A stretch of 64,000 nucleotides of DNA from Aliiruegeria haliotis (GTDB taxonomy: Bacteria; Pseudomonadota; Alphaproteobacteria; Rhodobacterales; Rhodobacteraceae): NCBI RefSeq assembly GCF_003003255.1, contig NZ_PVTD01000011.1:89694-153693 (forward strand). Reading direction: 5' to 3'. Under the pieces are notes generated by a model. It worked only from the letters and a program-made list of their open reading frames with translations. It was not told where the DNA came from and ran no database searches. Shown here piece after piece: positions 43,721 through 52,683 of this stretch (the stretch's first letter is position 1; the number at the start of each line of letters is the position of its first letter). A program made the translations under genes and the position numbers.

Positions 43721-44017
43721 TTACAGGTCGAGCTTCGCGCAACGCTGCCAGATCCGCTCGACCATCATGTCCTTGGCTTGCGCGAAATAGGCCTGGAAGT
43801 GATCGCTGGCCTGATGCGCCTTGAAGGAGTCTTCGCTGTCGTATTCTTCAACGAATCCAAAAGTATCCTCTGCCTCGTTGTCTTTGTAGACGTCGAAGCG
43901 CAGGCATCCGGGCTCGGTGTCGCGGCTCATGCGCTGGTTCTCGCGGATCAGGGGCAAGAACGCCTCCGTACTTCCCGGCTTCAGCTTCAGCTTCACGATC
44001 AGGGTGAAATTGGACAT
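43721..44017 (-). CDS. ABM-fold protein (putative quinol monooxygenase / LsrG- or mutarotase-like)
   Basis: A 98-residue protein of the antibiotic biosynthesis monooxygenase fold: FTLIVKLKLKPGSTEAFLPL, the middle GCLRFDVYKD and the later FGFVEEYDSEDSFKAHQASD are family patterns. Members include YgiN quinol monooxygenase, LsrG, which isomerises phospho-AI-2, and rhamnose mutarotase, which shares the fold. In an operon with an isomerase and sugar kinase, an LsrG/RhaM-like isomerase or mutarotase role is the better guess than a redox one. AGGAGG is well placed before the ATG. It sits between larB and larA, which is unusual for cofactor operons. Confidence 0.8.
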   Translation of the reverse strand: MSNFTLIVKLKLKPGSTEAFLPLIRENQRMSRDTEPGCLRFDVYKDNEAEDTFGFVEEYDSEDSFKAHQASDHFQAYFAQAKDMMVERIWQRCAKLDL

Positions 44018-44033
44018 GAGATCCTCCTCGGAA

Positions 44034-44714
44034 TTAACTTGGTATCTGGCGAGATGCCTTCAGGATCCGCAGCGCCGCACAGGCGGCGCCGTATCCGTTG
44101 TCGATGTTGCAGACGACGACCCCCGACGCGCAGGAGCTGAGGCAGGCATGCAGAGCGGTGTCACCCCCGCGGGCGGCTCCGTATCCGGTGGATGTGGGCA
44201 CTGCGATCACAGCGCCCGGAACCAATCCGCCGACCACGGTCGGCAGCGCCGCATCCATACCGGCAACGGCGATGATAATCGGGTGGCGAGACAGGTCATC
44301 GACCCGATCCAGCAGGCGCCACAACCCGGCCACGCCCACGTCGAAGATGACTGTCGGATCAACGCCGTTGAAGTTCAGGGTACGCACGGCCTCCATCGCG
44401 GGGCCCGCATCCGAGGTTCCGGCCGCAACGACGGCAACCATGTCCCGCACCGGCTCATCGCATTCCGTATCGAACCGAAGAAACGCTGTACGGGATACCG
44501 GATCGTAGTCCAGCATATCGCGGAGGTCCGCGGTCAGTTCCGCATGGCTGTCCACATTCAGATGGGTCAGCAACATCGGATGCCGGCGTGCAACCACCAT
44601 TTCCAATGCCGCGTTGATCTGCGCAACGCTTTTCTGGGCACAGAAGATCGCTTCTCCGATCCCCTGCCGTTTGTCCCGGCCATAGTCGAGATTGAACTGG
44701 TCAGCGGCGTTCAT
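44034..44714 (-). CDS. larB: LarB, NPN cofactor synthase (carboxylase/hydrolase)
   Basis: LarB carboxylates nicotinic acid adenine dinucleotide and hydrolyses it to pyridinium-3,5-biscarboxylic acid mononucleotide, the first step of nickel-pincer cofactor synthesis. The 226-residue protein has the PurE-like carboxylase domain with VVAAGTSDAGPAMEA, FDVGVAGLWRLL and VAGMDAALPTVVGGLVPG. The N-terminal third is the shorter LarB-specific part. Its ATG overlaps the larE stop by four bases (ATGA), so all three lar synthesis genes are translated in tandem. Loss would be expected to silence the LarA-family enzyme in the operon. Confidence 0.92.
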   Translation of the reverse strand: MNAADQFNLDYGRDKRQGIGEAIFCAQKSVAQINAALEMVVARRHPMLLTHLNVDSHAELTADLRDMLDYDPVSRTAFLRFDTECDEPVRDMVAVVAAGTSDAGPAMEAVRTLNFNGVDPTVIFDVGVAGLWRLLDRVDDLSRHPIIIAVAGMDAALPTVVGGLVPGAVIAVPTSTGYGAARGGDTALHACLSSCASGVVVCNIDNGYGAACAALRILKASRQIPS

Positions 44715-45538
44715 GGGGCGGGCCTCACGAAGGCACTGCCACGCCGGTAGGGGGCGACAGACACCGGGGTTTCCGAAATCTCCGGAAAGGCGGCCCGGAG
44801 GGTGGCGACAAGGTCGTTTCGGCCACAGGTGTCGAGTTGCTCCAGCGCGGTGCTGTCCAACTCAACGACCCAACCATCGTGACGATGGCGGAAACGGATG
44901 TCAGCCAGTTCCCGCTCTTCCCTGAACCAGCTCTCGACCCGGTCGATCAGGAGAAGATGCTCTGGCTCCACACGGAGCCCTGTCTCGACCCGGGAGGCGA
45001 GACAGGGCGTGGCCGGGAGGACAGCCACATCGCCAAGCCCGAGACTCCGGGCCAGGCGGCGAACGTCATTCTTGGCGAACCCCACATCGACATAGGGATG
45101 CCGCACCCGGTTCTCGGATGCTGCCGTCAATCCGGGCCGGAAATCCGTCAGATCGTCCGAGTTCGTACCGGACAGGACCACCCCGTCGGCAATCCGGTGG
45201 AGAGTTCTGTAGAGGTTCGTCTTGCAGAAGTAGCAACGATTGACCGGGTTGGAGCGATACCGCTCGTCGGCAAACTCGCCGGCATCGACCACTTCAAGCC
45301 GCCAACCCTCCTGCCGGGCCAGATCGCGCACGCGTTCGGTGGCTGCTTTCGGCACGGCCGGGGACACCGCATGCACCATTTTGACCGCCTCGCGGCCGAG
45401 CGTTCGGTGGGCGAAAGTGGCCAAAGTGAGCGAATCCACGCCGCCAGACAACGCCACGGCGGCTCGGCCGTAGGTTGCAAGCACCCCTTTCAATGCTCGT
45501 TGCCTCTCCGCAAACACATCGGAAACAATCCGGTTCAT
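44711..45538 (-). CDS. larE: LarE, ATP-dependent sulfur insertase for the NPN cofactor
   Basis: LarE adenylates and thiolates both carboxylates of the LarB product. The 275-residue PP-loop protein has SGGVDS at 31-36, the PP-loop signature, and Cys102-x2-Cys105 plus Cys179 in PATPCLASR. In Lactobacillus LarE one cysteine near this last position is sacrificed as the sulfur donor; versions with three cysteines can use an iron-sulfur cluster instead. Here all three candidate cysteines are present, so the second type is possible. Starts and stops overlap larC and larB by four bases. Confidence 0.9.
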   Translation of the reverse strand: MNRIVSDVFAERQRALKGVLATYGRAAVALSGGVDSLTLATFAHRTLGREAVKMVHAVSPAVPKAATERVRDLARQEGWRLEVVDAGEFADERYRSNPVNRCYFCKTNLYRTLHRIADGVVLSGTNSDDLTDFRPGLTAASENRVRHPYVDVGFAKNDVRRLARSLGLGDVAVLPATPCLASRVETGLRVEPEHLLLIDRVESWFREERELADIRFRHRHDGWVVELDSTALEQLDTCGRNDLVATLRAAFPEISETPVSVAPYRRGSAFVRPAP

Positions 45539-46848
45539 TGGGTCGCTCCTGCTGCACGCGCGTTGGACTCCGCGAGCAATCGCTGCCGCTGCCGGTTCGA
45601 GACACCCCTGATGTCATGAAGGTGATCCGCCTCGGCCTTGGCAGAGGGACCCGACGGGCGGTTCGCCATCTTGACCGGCGTGCCATCAACGTCGAGCATT
45701 TCCCGCGCGACAAGTCTGCGGCCAAGGATCTGGCGGCGCACACCAAGCGTGGTTGTCTCGTCAAGAATGGCGTCGCAGATCGCGTCGGCGCGCTCCGGTT
45801 CCGCCAGCACTTGCACTGCTGCCGCCATCCGCCCCTTTTTCCCGAACACCGGCCACTGGCAGACGTCGATCACGCCGTCCTCGGCCCGGATGTGCTCGAT
45901 CGCGGTGGCAAGGTCTTCACCGGTCTGATCGTCGATCTCGCAACGCAGGACCGTGACCCGATCGGCCTGCACCTGTGTTTCAGCGTTCTGGTAAAGGCAG
46001 GCCCGCAGGATATTGCTGCGCCGATCCAGCTTCCGTGTGCCGAAACCGGCCCCGGAGCCCAGGAGCGTCAAGGCAGCAGGGTCCGCGTCCTGGGACGGGT
46101 TGAGGAACTTCAGGATGGCAGCCCCGGTCGGCGTGACACGCTCCCCGGTCTCACCGTCATCGAACAGGACAAATCCGGTCAGCAACTCCATTGTCGCTGG
46201 CGTCGGCACCGGCAGGTAGCCATGCGCGGTCCTTGCGAGGCCACGCCCACGGGGCAATTGGCCGATGGTCCAGCGGCAGGGCGAGAGAGCCGTGACGAGC
46301 GTTGCCGCAGCGAGAATGTCGGCAATCGAGTCTAGATTGCCAACTTCGTGAAAGCTGACATCCTCGGTCGCCACGCCATGCACCTTTGCCTCGGCCTCGG
46401 CCAGCAGTTCGAAAATGGCGATGGCCACATCCCGTACGTCTGCGTTCAGCGGCGATTGCTCAAGGCTGCGACGAATATCCCGCCAGCTGTTGTGGCTGTG
46501 GTCGCCATGGGCATGGTGGCCATGTCCGTGCGAACCCCGGCATGCCCCGTTCACCTTGCCGTCGTGGCTGTGCTCGCGGCTGGCGTCGGGGTGCTCTGCT
46601 TCGACGATAAAACGCGCACCTGTCAAAACGCCATCGGTGTGGGGCAACGGGCAAATCCGGTGTCCTGAGCCCAGGGACATCGCGGCGAGCTGCGCCTCGA
46701 CCTCGGGCCACAATTCGGGGCACGCATCGAGGAGAGCTGCGGCGAACATGTCGCCTGCGACGCCACCCAGGGCGTCGAGGTGGATCACGTCCACTGCTTT
46801 GGGAAATGGCCGTCGCGAGGTGTCCCGTTTGGTCTGGTTACGGCTCAT
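45535..46848 (-). CDS. larC: LarC, nickel insertase for the NPN cofactor (single ORF)
   Basis: LarC inserts nickel into the pyridinium-bisthiocarboxylic acid nucleotide with CTP. The 437-residue protein begins with the conserved HLDALGGVAGDMFAAALLDA and FHEVGNLDSIADI segments. A His-rich loop (HGHGHHAHGDHSHN at about 107-120) probably collects nickel. In Lactobacillus plantarum LarC is made from two frames by programmed frameshifting; here it is one continuous frame. The ATG overlaps the FGGY kinase stop and the stop overlaps larE. Confidence 0.92.
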   Translation of the reverse strand: MSRNQTKRDTSRRPFPKAVDVIHLDALGGVAGDMFAAALLDACPELWPEVEAQLAAMSLGSGHRICPLPHTDGVLTGARFIVEAEHPDASREHSHDGKVNGACRGSHGHGHHAHGDHSHNSWRDIRRSLEQSPLNADVRDVAIAIFELLAEAEAKVHGVATEDVSFHEVGNLDSIADILAAATLVTALSPCRWTIGQLPRGRGLARTAHGYLPVPTPATMELLTGFVLFDDGETGERVTPTGAAILKFLNPSQDADPAALTLLGSGAGFGTRKLDRRSNILRACLYQNAETQVQADRVTVLRCEIDDQTGEDLATAIEHIRAEDGVIDVCQWPVFGKKGRMAAAVQVLAEPERADAICDAILDETTTLGVRRQILGRRLVAREMLDVDGTPVKMANRPSGPSAKAEADHLHDIRGVSNRQRQRLLAESNARAAGATQ

Positions 46849-48284
46849 TCGATGTCGCTCCCGCAGCGCGCCGCCATCGTCCGTGCGCGGAGTTCGAGGT
46901 AGCGCGCATGGGCTTTTTCGAACGCGGCCACGTCCCCGGCGTCGGGGTCGATGACCTCTTTCACCGGGTTCACCCGGTCGAGGTCCACCCCATCCGCACC
47001 GAGGGCCCGGAACGCCATCAGGGCCGCTCCGATCGCGGCGCAGTCATGGTGTTTCCGGCATGTCACCGGCAGACCAAAGGCCGCCGCGCGCATTCGGTTC
47101 CAGTAGACCGAGCGACTTCCACCGCCGGCAAGAGCGAACCCGTCAAGAAAATCCACCCCACGGCCAAGGAGGCTGGCAGCATGTCGGGTTTCGTGGGTTA
47201 TGCCCCGCACCGCCGCGCGAGCGAGTTGACCGGCGTCGGTGCGATAGGTCAATCCAGCGATCAATCCCGATGCCGCCGTATCGAAATCCGGCGCACCGGT
47301 CGTCCCCAACGTGGGAACAAATATGGTATCGTCGCGATCGTCCGCAGGACCAGCGTCGAGCAACTCACCCGGATCGTCACGTCCCAGCAGCCCGCATAAC
47401 CAGAACAGCACCTGCCCACCATTCAGGTTGGGGACGGGGGAGACCCAGACATCCTCGTCAACCGGATAGGTCGGCACACCTTCACGCAGGCTCGCCTTGG
47501 GCGTCACGACGGTCAGGCTCTCGACGGTTCCGCTGGACCACATCGGGAAGTGCTCTCCGGCCCCTGCGCCGACAGAGGCAAGGTACTGGTCATGTCCGCC
47601 ACTGACGACGCGTGCACCGCGCGGCAGGCCAAAGCGGGAGGTACTCAGCTGTCCGACCTCCGTACCGGGCAGTGCAATCCGCGACAGCAACGACGGATCG
47701 ACCCCGGCAACGCCGGCCTGGCTGTCAGACCATGCCAACTTGCGACGATCCAGCAGGCCGGAACGTGCGGCCTGTGACAGAGCTGTTGCCGGTTCGACCC
47801 CAAGAGCCCGATGCACGATTTCTTCAAGGGTGCAGAAACCCGTGATTCGTCCAGAAATCCCGGTGTTGCGGAGGTGCACCCGCATGGCATGCACGCTCCA
47901 CATGTCACGCAGGGGCAAGCCTGTCGTATCCACGAAATCGAGCGCTGCATCTGCCTCGTCCCAGACCCGGCACTCCCCGGATAGACGTGTGTCCGCAGTC
48001 AGCATTGCAGGCGCCAGCGGCGTACCGTCCTGATCGACGGGAACGATTGCCTCGCCGACACTTGTGATGGCGACCGCATCGATTGGCGACGGCGACTGGG
48101 CTACGGCGTCTTCGATCAGGCCTGCGACGCGGTCCGCAAGAAGGGATGCATCAAGCTCGACTGTCCCGCCGTCCCCATGTCGGGGGAGATAGGACACTCG
48201 CGACACCGCGGCGATTGCGCCATCGTCGTTCAGCACAAGCCCCTTGGCGCCCGAAGACCCGATATCCAACCCGAGAACGGCCAT
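46845..48284 (-). CDS. FGGY-family sugar kinase
   Basis: This 479-residue kinase phosphorylates a ketose or polyol with ATP. It has the FGGY N-terminal GLDIGSSGAKGLVLN (actin-like phosphate loop) and the C-terminal LAGGGSRSVYWNRM ATP pocket. The middle carries SGGHDQYLASVGAG, typical of this family. It is preceded by the aldolase (gap nine bases) and followed by larC with a 4-base overlap. With a rhamnose-isomerase-like protein and class II aldolase it makes an isomerase-kinase-aldolase set like those for deoxyhexoses. The exact sugar is not known. Confidence 0.88.
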   Translation of the reverse strand: MAVLGLDIGSSGAKGLVLNDDGAIAAVSRVSYLPRHGDGGTVELDASLLADRVAGLIEDAVAQSPSPIDAVAITSVGEAIVPVDQDGTPLAPAMLTADTRLSGECRVWDEADAALDFVDTTGLPLRDMWSVHAMRVHLRNTGISGRITGFCTLEEIVHRALGVEPATALSQAARSGLLDRRKLAWSDSQAGVAGVDPSLLSRIALPGTEVGQLSTSRFGLPRGARVVSGGHDQYLASVGAGAGEHFPMWSSGTVESLTVVTPKASLREGVPTYPVDEDVWVSPVPNLNGGQVLFWLCGLLGRDDPGELLDAGPADDRDDTIFVPTLGTTGAPDFDTAASGLIAGLTYRTDAGQLARAAVRGITHETRHAASLLGRGVDFLDGFALAGGGSRSVYWNRMRAAAFGLPVTCRKHHDCAAIGAALMAFRALGADGVDLDRVNPVKEVIDPDAGDVAAFEKAHARYLELRARTMAARCGSDIE

Positions 48285-48293
48285 CCCCTTGCC

Positions 48294-48962
48294 TCAGCCC
48301 GCGGCTGCAACAGGCGCGGCACCGTAGCCGGCGGCGAGATAGGGTTTGTTGCGCAGGGCGCCCAGATCCGCGCCGAGCATGCGCATGTCGAGGATCATGC
48401 GCGCCGCGTCGTTGACCACGAAGGCCCGGTGCGTCGCCTGGTCGAGACTGTCGGCTCCGACAAAGAGCCCGTGCCCGCGCACCAGAACCGCTGGCACGTC
48501 GGCCAGCATGGGAGCAAGCGCATCGCAAAGCTCCTGCGAGGCAGAGGCATTTGCGACCTCCAGAACGGGAACGTGGCTGGGCAGTGCGCCGTGCCCTTCA
48601 ATCTGCAGGGGCAGGATGACGTCCTCGATCAGGGCCAAAGAGTTGGCCGCGCAGGGATGGCAATGCACCACAGCCCGGTGATCGGAGGCTTCGTAGATCG
48701 CCTTGTGAACCATGAACTCCCGCGACAATTGGGAGGTGTCGCCGGAACCATCCTCGGTGGCCCAGATCACATCGTCCTTGCGGGTGATATGGCCCATGCT
48801 GCGCGTGCGCGTCACCCAGTATCCGCCCGGTCCGCGTACGCTCAGATTGCCCGAGTGGCTGTTGTTCAGCCCGCCCTGAAACAAGGCGCCACCGTTGCGC
48901 TGGAATGCGTCCAACAGCGGTTCCGACAGCGTCTCTGTTTCGATATAACCCCAACCGGCCAT
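48294..48962 (-). CDS. Class II sugar-phosphate aldolase
   Basis: A 222-residue zinc-dependent aldolase of the fuculose/rhamnulose-1-phosphate type. It has the phosphate-site NNSHSGNLSVR near residue 33, a catalytic Glu in REFMVHKAIYE, the zinc pair HCH in VVHCHPCAAN and a third His in RGHGLFVG. Such enzymes split a ketose 1-phosphate into dihydroxyacetone phosphate and an aldehyde. AGGAG precedes the ATG, which is two bases after the isomerase stop. Its order, isomerase then aldolase then kinase, matches a sugar-degradation set. Confidence 0.85.
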   Translation of the reverse strand: MAGWGYIETETLSEPLLDAFQRNGGALFQGGLNNSHSGNLSVRGPGGYWVTRTRSMGHITRKDDVIWATEDGSGDTSQLSREFMVHKAIYEASDHRAVVHCHPCAANSLALIEDVILPLQIEGHGALPSHVPVLEVANASASQELCDALAPMLADVPAVLVRGHGLFVGADSLDQATHRAFVVNDAARMILDMRMLGADLGALRNKPYLAAGYGAAPVAAAG

Positions 48963-48964
48963 CT

Positions 48965-50140
48965 CTATTTTCTCCTGATTTCGTTTTCGGCGAGCACGCC
49001 GGATGCGGCGAGCGCCGCCATGGGATCACGCGGCAGGCCACGCTCCTCCCGCCATTCTTCCAGTATCGGGCGCACATCGGTCCAAAAGGCCGATTGCAGC
49101 ACCTCTTCGGAAGCGACCGTGTCATGGTTCTCCTGCGCCTCGGCCAGCGCCGCGCGATCCACAAGCAGCGCCTTCAGCCACAACTCCTGCACGCGGCACA
49201 CCGATTGCACCGTCGCCATCAGCGGCGATTTGGTGGTGTGGTGTTGATCGAACCCGAACCGGATGTCCTCGTGCATCCCCGAAGCGGCAAGCTCACAGAA
49301 GGACAGGAACATCATGTAGGGGTTGATCGCCCCCACCGTCAGATCGTCATCGGCGTTCAGGCGGTCGTTGATATGCAGCGCACCCAGACGCTTGCGTCGC
49401 ATCAGTAGCGCCAGAATTGCGGGAATGTTGACACCCTGTGCGTGATGCCCGAAGTCGACCAGCACCGTGCAGTTCTCGCCGGCGGTTTCGGCCAGCATCA
49501 GGGCGGTGCCCCAGTCGGGAATATCGGTATAGTAGGGCGCGGGCTCGAAGAGCTTGTACTCCAGCAGGAACTGCAAGCCGTCGGGCACTTGCCCCGAAAT
49601 CTGCGCCAGTTCGTTCGCGAGATCTTCGTAGCGTCGGGCAATATCGGCCTGCCCGGGATAGTGCAGCCCGTCCGGCAACCACAGGGACAACGCGGTCGCG
49701 CCCAGTGTATCGGCATGTTCGAGGCAGCGTGTCACAAGGTCCCGCGCCGTGGCCCGGATCCCGGCATCGCTGTTGGTGAGGGATCCGAAACGGAACCTGT
49801 TGTCCCGAGACAGGTTCGGGCACAGCGATCCGATGCGAATACCGGCCTCATCACAGGCTGCGCGAAGGTTCGCCGGGGTTTCGTCGACCAGATCAACAAG
49901 CGTGTTGATAGCCACTTCGGGTGTGACCCCGGTCAGCCGGTGGACCAGGCCCGCGTCGGCAATCTTTTCGAGGGGCGTGCGCGCGGCTCCGGCGGATGCG
50001 TGAATGTGAAAGCGGCTGCCCGTTGCGGTGAAACACCAGCCTGCGGTCTCGATCGGGCGCGCCCAGAACGCATCCTTCACCTCGGTAGGTAGTGTGCCCC
50101 CTGCTTGGGGGGGCACATGTTTTTGGGCACTCGCGCTCAT
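48965..50140 (-). CDS. TIM-barrel sugar isomerase (L-rhamnose isomerase RhaI-like)
   Basis: A 391-residue xylose-isomerase-like TIM barrel, closest in pattern to the Pseudomonas-type L-rhamnose isomerase. Metal and substrate residues appear in FLLEYKLFEP, VLVDFGHHAQGVN and LHINDRLNADDDL. It should interconvert an aldose and a ketose with two divalent metals. Its ATG overlaps the binding-protein stop by four bases. RhaI-like enzymes are promiscuous, so the substrate could be a related anionic sugar rather than rhamnose itself. Confidence 0.8.
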   Translation of the reverse strand: MSASAQKHVPPQAGGTLPTEVKDAFWARPIETAGWCFTATGSRFHIHASAGAARTPLEKIADAGLVHRLTGVTPEVAINTLVDLVDETPANLRAACDEAGIRIGSLCPNLSRDNRFRFGSLTNSDAGIRATARDLVTRCLEHADTLGATALSLWLPDGLHYPGQADIARRYEDLANELAQISGQVPDGLQFLLEYKLFEPAPYYTDIPDWGTALMLAETAGENCTVLVDFGHHAQGVNIPAILALLMRRKRLGALHINDRLNADDDLTVGAINPYMMFLSFCELAASGMHEDIRFGFDQHHTTKSPLMATVQSVCRVQELWLKALLVDRAALAEAQENHDTVASEEVLQSAFWTDVRPILEEWREERGLPRDPMAALAASGVLAENEIRRK

Positions 50141-51117
50141 TCCGGCAGACCGTTCTGGGCTGCTTCGATGTAGGGCGCGCCGTTGACGAAGTTCTCCGAC
50201 GGAATCGGCTCTTCGAGGTTACCGATCAGCATCAGCTGCTTGTTCACGCCCGCCATCCAGCGATCCACGGTGCCATCGGTGAAGGCACTGGCGATCTGGT
50301 CGGCCGTGAAATACTCGGTGTTCTCGATTGCGAGTTCCACCGAAAGCGGGCTCAGATCAAAGGCCTTGGCGGCCATTTGGGCTGCTTCATCCCGGTTCTC
50401 CGCCCGCCAGTCGGTTGCCTTTTGCAGAGCCCAAAGCGCCCGATGCAGCAGTTCCGCCTCATCCTCGACGAAGCCTGGGTTGGCGATCCACATTCCCGGC
50501 CAGACATAGTCAGGATAGAAATCGCGGCCGGAGCTCAGGATCTTGGTGTTCGCCTTGTCGGAAATCTCGGCGTTGAAGGGCGACCAAAGGGCTGCGGCCG
50601 GTGCCTGCTTGGAAATCATCGCGCTGACGATGGTTGCCGGGCTTCCGCCCAGTTCCTCGATGTCGTCGGGCGAGAGGCCTGCCTGCTCAAGCGCGAGGTA
50701 CAGAAGGATCTGCGACCCCGAGCTGCGTGGCGCCATCACGGTCTGGCCTTTCAGGTCAGCGATCGTTTCGATTCCGCTGTCGGGTTGGACCAGCACCTGG
50801 TCCGAGTAGGTCACGTTGTCGAAACCGACGAGCGTCGCGACGCCCTTCATGATCGTCGGCATCGGCCCAAGACCGACATAGGACATGTTGAGCTGACCCG
50901 AGGCAAGCGCGGCAACGGCCGGTGCGCCGGCCGTGAACCGTTGCAGTTCGGCGGTGATGCCGGCCTCTTCAAAGAACCCCATTTCCTGGGCAATGGTCAC
51001 GGTACCACCGCTCCAGATGTCCGGGAAATAACCGATGGAAACCGTCGGCAGGTCGTTGGCGGATGCGCCTCCGGCAAGTCCAACCGCGACCAATGCGGCC
51101 GAAACAAGTGCTTTCAT
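50137..51117 (-). CDS. ABC importer periplasmic binding protein, nitrate/taurine/sulfonate type
   Basis: A 326-residue receptor with signal peptide to residue 20 (GGASA, then NDLP). The mature protein starts TVSIGYFPDIWSGGTVTIAQ and keeps the NMT1/SsuA-like fold with QLNMSYVGLGPMPTIMKG and the MAPRSSGSQILL phosphate-like loop. This receptor class normally binds sulfonates, nitrate, bicarbonate, pyrimidines or similar small anions, not neutral sugars. That contrasts with the sugar-type enzymes behind it and is the main clue that the substrate is charged. Confidence 0.88.
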   Translation of the reverse strand: MKALVSAALVAVGLAGGASANDLPTVSIGYFPDIWSGGTVTIAQEMGFFEEAGITAELQRFTAGAPAVAALASGQLNMSYVGLGPMPTIMKGVATLVGFDNVTYSDQVLVQPDSGIETIADLKGQTVMAPRSSGSQILLYLALEQAGLSPDDIEELGGSPATIVSAMISKQAPAAALWSPFNAEISDKANTKILSSGRDFYPDYVWPGMWIANPGFVEDEAELLHRALWALQKATDWRAENRDEAAQMAAKAFDLSPLSVELAIENTEYFTADQIASAFTDGTVDRWMAGVNKQLMLIGNLEEPIPSENFVNGAPYIEAAQNGLPE

Positions 51118-51149
51118 TTTCTTTCCTCCTCGTTGAAATGGGTCGTTCT

Positions 51150-51923
51150 TCAGGCCGCCGCGTTGTGCTGGGCTTCAATGAGCTGCCATGCCTGCGCCTT
51201 CATCTCCGTGAACTGTTCGGTGAACCGGATTTCCGGCGTGCGCGGATAGGGGATATCGACCTTGATGTCAGCGACGATCGTTCCCGGCCGCTTGCTCATC
51301 ACCAGCACCCGGGAAGCCAGGTAAAAGGCCTCGTCCAGATCGTGCGTGATGAACATCACCGTCTGACCGAGTTGCTGCCAGCTTTTCAGAAGGTCGTCCT
51401 GCAACACCGCACGTGTCTGGGCATCAAGCGCGCCAAACGGCTCATCCATAAGCAGGACTTCCGGCTCGACGGCATAGGCTCGGGCAATCGCGGTGCGTTG
51501 CTTCATCCCGCCGGAAAGCTGGCGCGGATACAGGTCTTCGGAACCTGACAACCCCACGAGATCGATATGGTGCTGGGCGATCCGTCGCCGCTCTGCCCGC
51601 GGCACACCCTTCATGCGCAAGCCGAAGTCGATGTTGCCGAGAACGGTCTTCCAGGGCATGAGCGCGAATTCCTGAAAGATCACACCCCGCGCTGGCGACG
51701 GGCCCTTGACGATTTCGCCGCCCACGTCGATCTCGCCCTCCCGCGGCAGGACAAGCCCAGCGACCATGTTCATCAACGTGGTCTTTCCGCAGCCGGACGG
51801 GCCAAGGACACAGACGAACTCTCCGGCGTCGATCTCCAGCGAAGTTGGCTCCAGCACCGGCACTTCGGATTTCGTCGGGCCAAATCCGTGCGCGACATTG
51901 CGAATGCTGATGGATTTGGTCAT
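51150..51923 (-). CDS. ABC importer ATPase, SsuB/TauB type
   Basis: A 257-residue single-cassette ATPase: Walker A GPSGCGKTT at 41-49, signature LSGGMKQR, Walker B VLLMDEPFGALD and the switch His in FITHDLDEA. It belongs to the nitrate/sulfonate/bicarbonate transporter group. It sits between receptor and permease, 32 bases from the former and four from the latter, so the three parts are one importer. Confidence 0.93.
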   Translation of the reverse strand: MTKSISIRNVAHGFGPTKSEVPVLEPTSLEIDAGEFVCVLGPSGCGKTTLMNMVAGLVLPREGEIDVGGEIVKGPSPARGVIFQEFALMPWKTVLGNIDFGLRMKGVPRAERRRIAQHHIDLVGLSGSEDLYPRQLSGGMKQRTAIARAYAVEPEVLLMDEPFGALDAQTRAVLQDDLLKSWQQLGQTVMFITHDLDEAFYLASRVLVMSKRPGTIVADIKVDIPYPRTPEIRFTEQFTEMKAQAWQLIEAQHNAAA

Positions 51924-51927
51924 GGGA

Positions 51928-52683
51928 TCAGTCCTTCCACGGGGTCAGGCGGGATTGGGCGTAGAGAAGGCCACGGTCCATCAGCACGCCGATGATGCCG
52001 ATGGTCAGGATGCCCACGAGGATGTCCGGAACCCGGAAGTTCTCCTGAGACGACATGATCATGTAGCCAAGCCCCTTCGACGAGGCGATCAGTTCAGCCG
52101 CCACAAGGCTGCCCCAGGCATTCGCCAGCCCCTGACGCATGCCAACCAGGATGTAGGGAAAGGTCGCCGGAACCACGACCTCTGCAAAGATCGACGTCTC
52201 CTTGGCGCCGAGCACTCGCGCCGCGCGGACCAGGACCGGGTCAACCTCCCAGACACCCTGGTAGACGGCGACGACGATCGCTAGGAAAGCCGCGAGAGCA
52301 ATAACGAATATCCGCGCCGGCTCACCGATGCCGAGGTAGATAATAAGAAGCGGAATCAACGCAATAGGCGGTATGACACGCATGAACTGGACATATGGCT
52401 CTGCGAACCGGCGCACCGCCGGATACCATCCAAGAAGAAAACCGAACGGAATGGCGAGCACCGTTGCAATCGCGAAACCGACGAAAACCCGGTAAAGGCT
52501 CGCCCAGAGGTTTTCGAAGAGCGCACCGCTCAGGATGTTCTTCCATGCGGCCTCAGCAATATCACCAACGCCCGGAGCGATAAGCGGTTGGTCGACCATG
52601 ATCGACAGCCCCTGCCAGGCCAACGCGGCAGCGACGATCGCGACAACAGTGGCAACCCACTGGGACTCATAAAGCGACTTCAT
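51928..52683 (-). CDS. ABC importer permease, SsuC/TauC type
   Basis: A 251-residue membrane permease with about six helices and the family coupling loop near residue 140 (VVPATFPYILVGMRQGLANAWG). It is the first gene of the long operon that runs to 41230. The ATG at 52683 is used; a GTG at 52713 would add ten residues. A TATAAT box and inverted repeat lie about 130 bases upstream. Confidence 0.92.
   Translation of the reverse strand: MKSLYESQWVATVVAIVAAALAWQGLSIMVDQPLIAPGVGDIAEAAWKNILSGALFENLWASLYRVFVGFAIATVLAIPFGFLLGWYPAVRRFAEPYVQFMRVIPPIALIPLLIIYLGIGEPARIFVIALAAFLAIVVAVYQGVWEVDPVLVRAARVLGAKETSIFAEVVVPATFPYILVGMRQGLANAWGSLVAAELIASSKGLGYMIMSSQENFRVPDILVGILTIGIIGVLMDRGLLYAQSRLTPWKD

Noticed and set aside
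45535..46848. Programmed frameshift in larC as in Lactobacillus
   Set aside because: The frame is continuous from start to stop and overlaps both neighbours properly.
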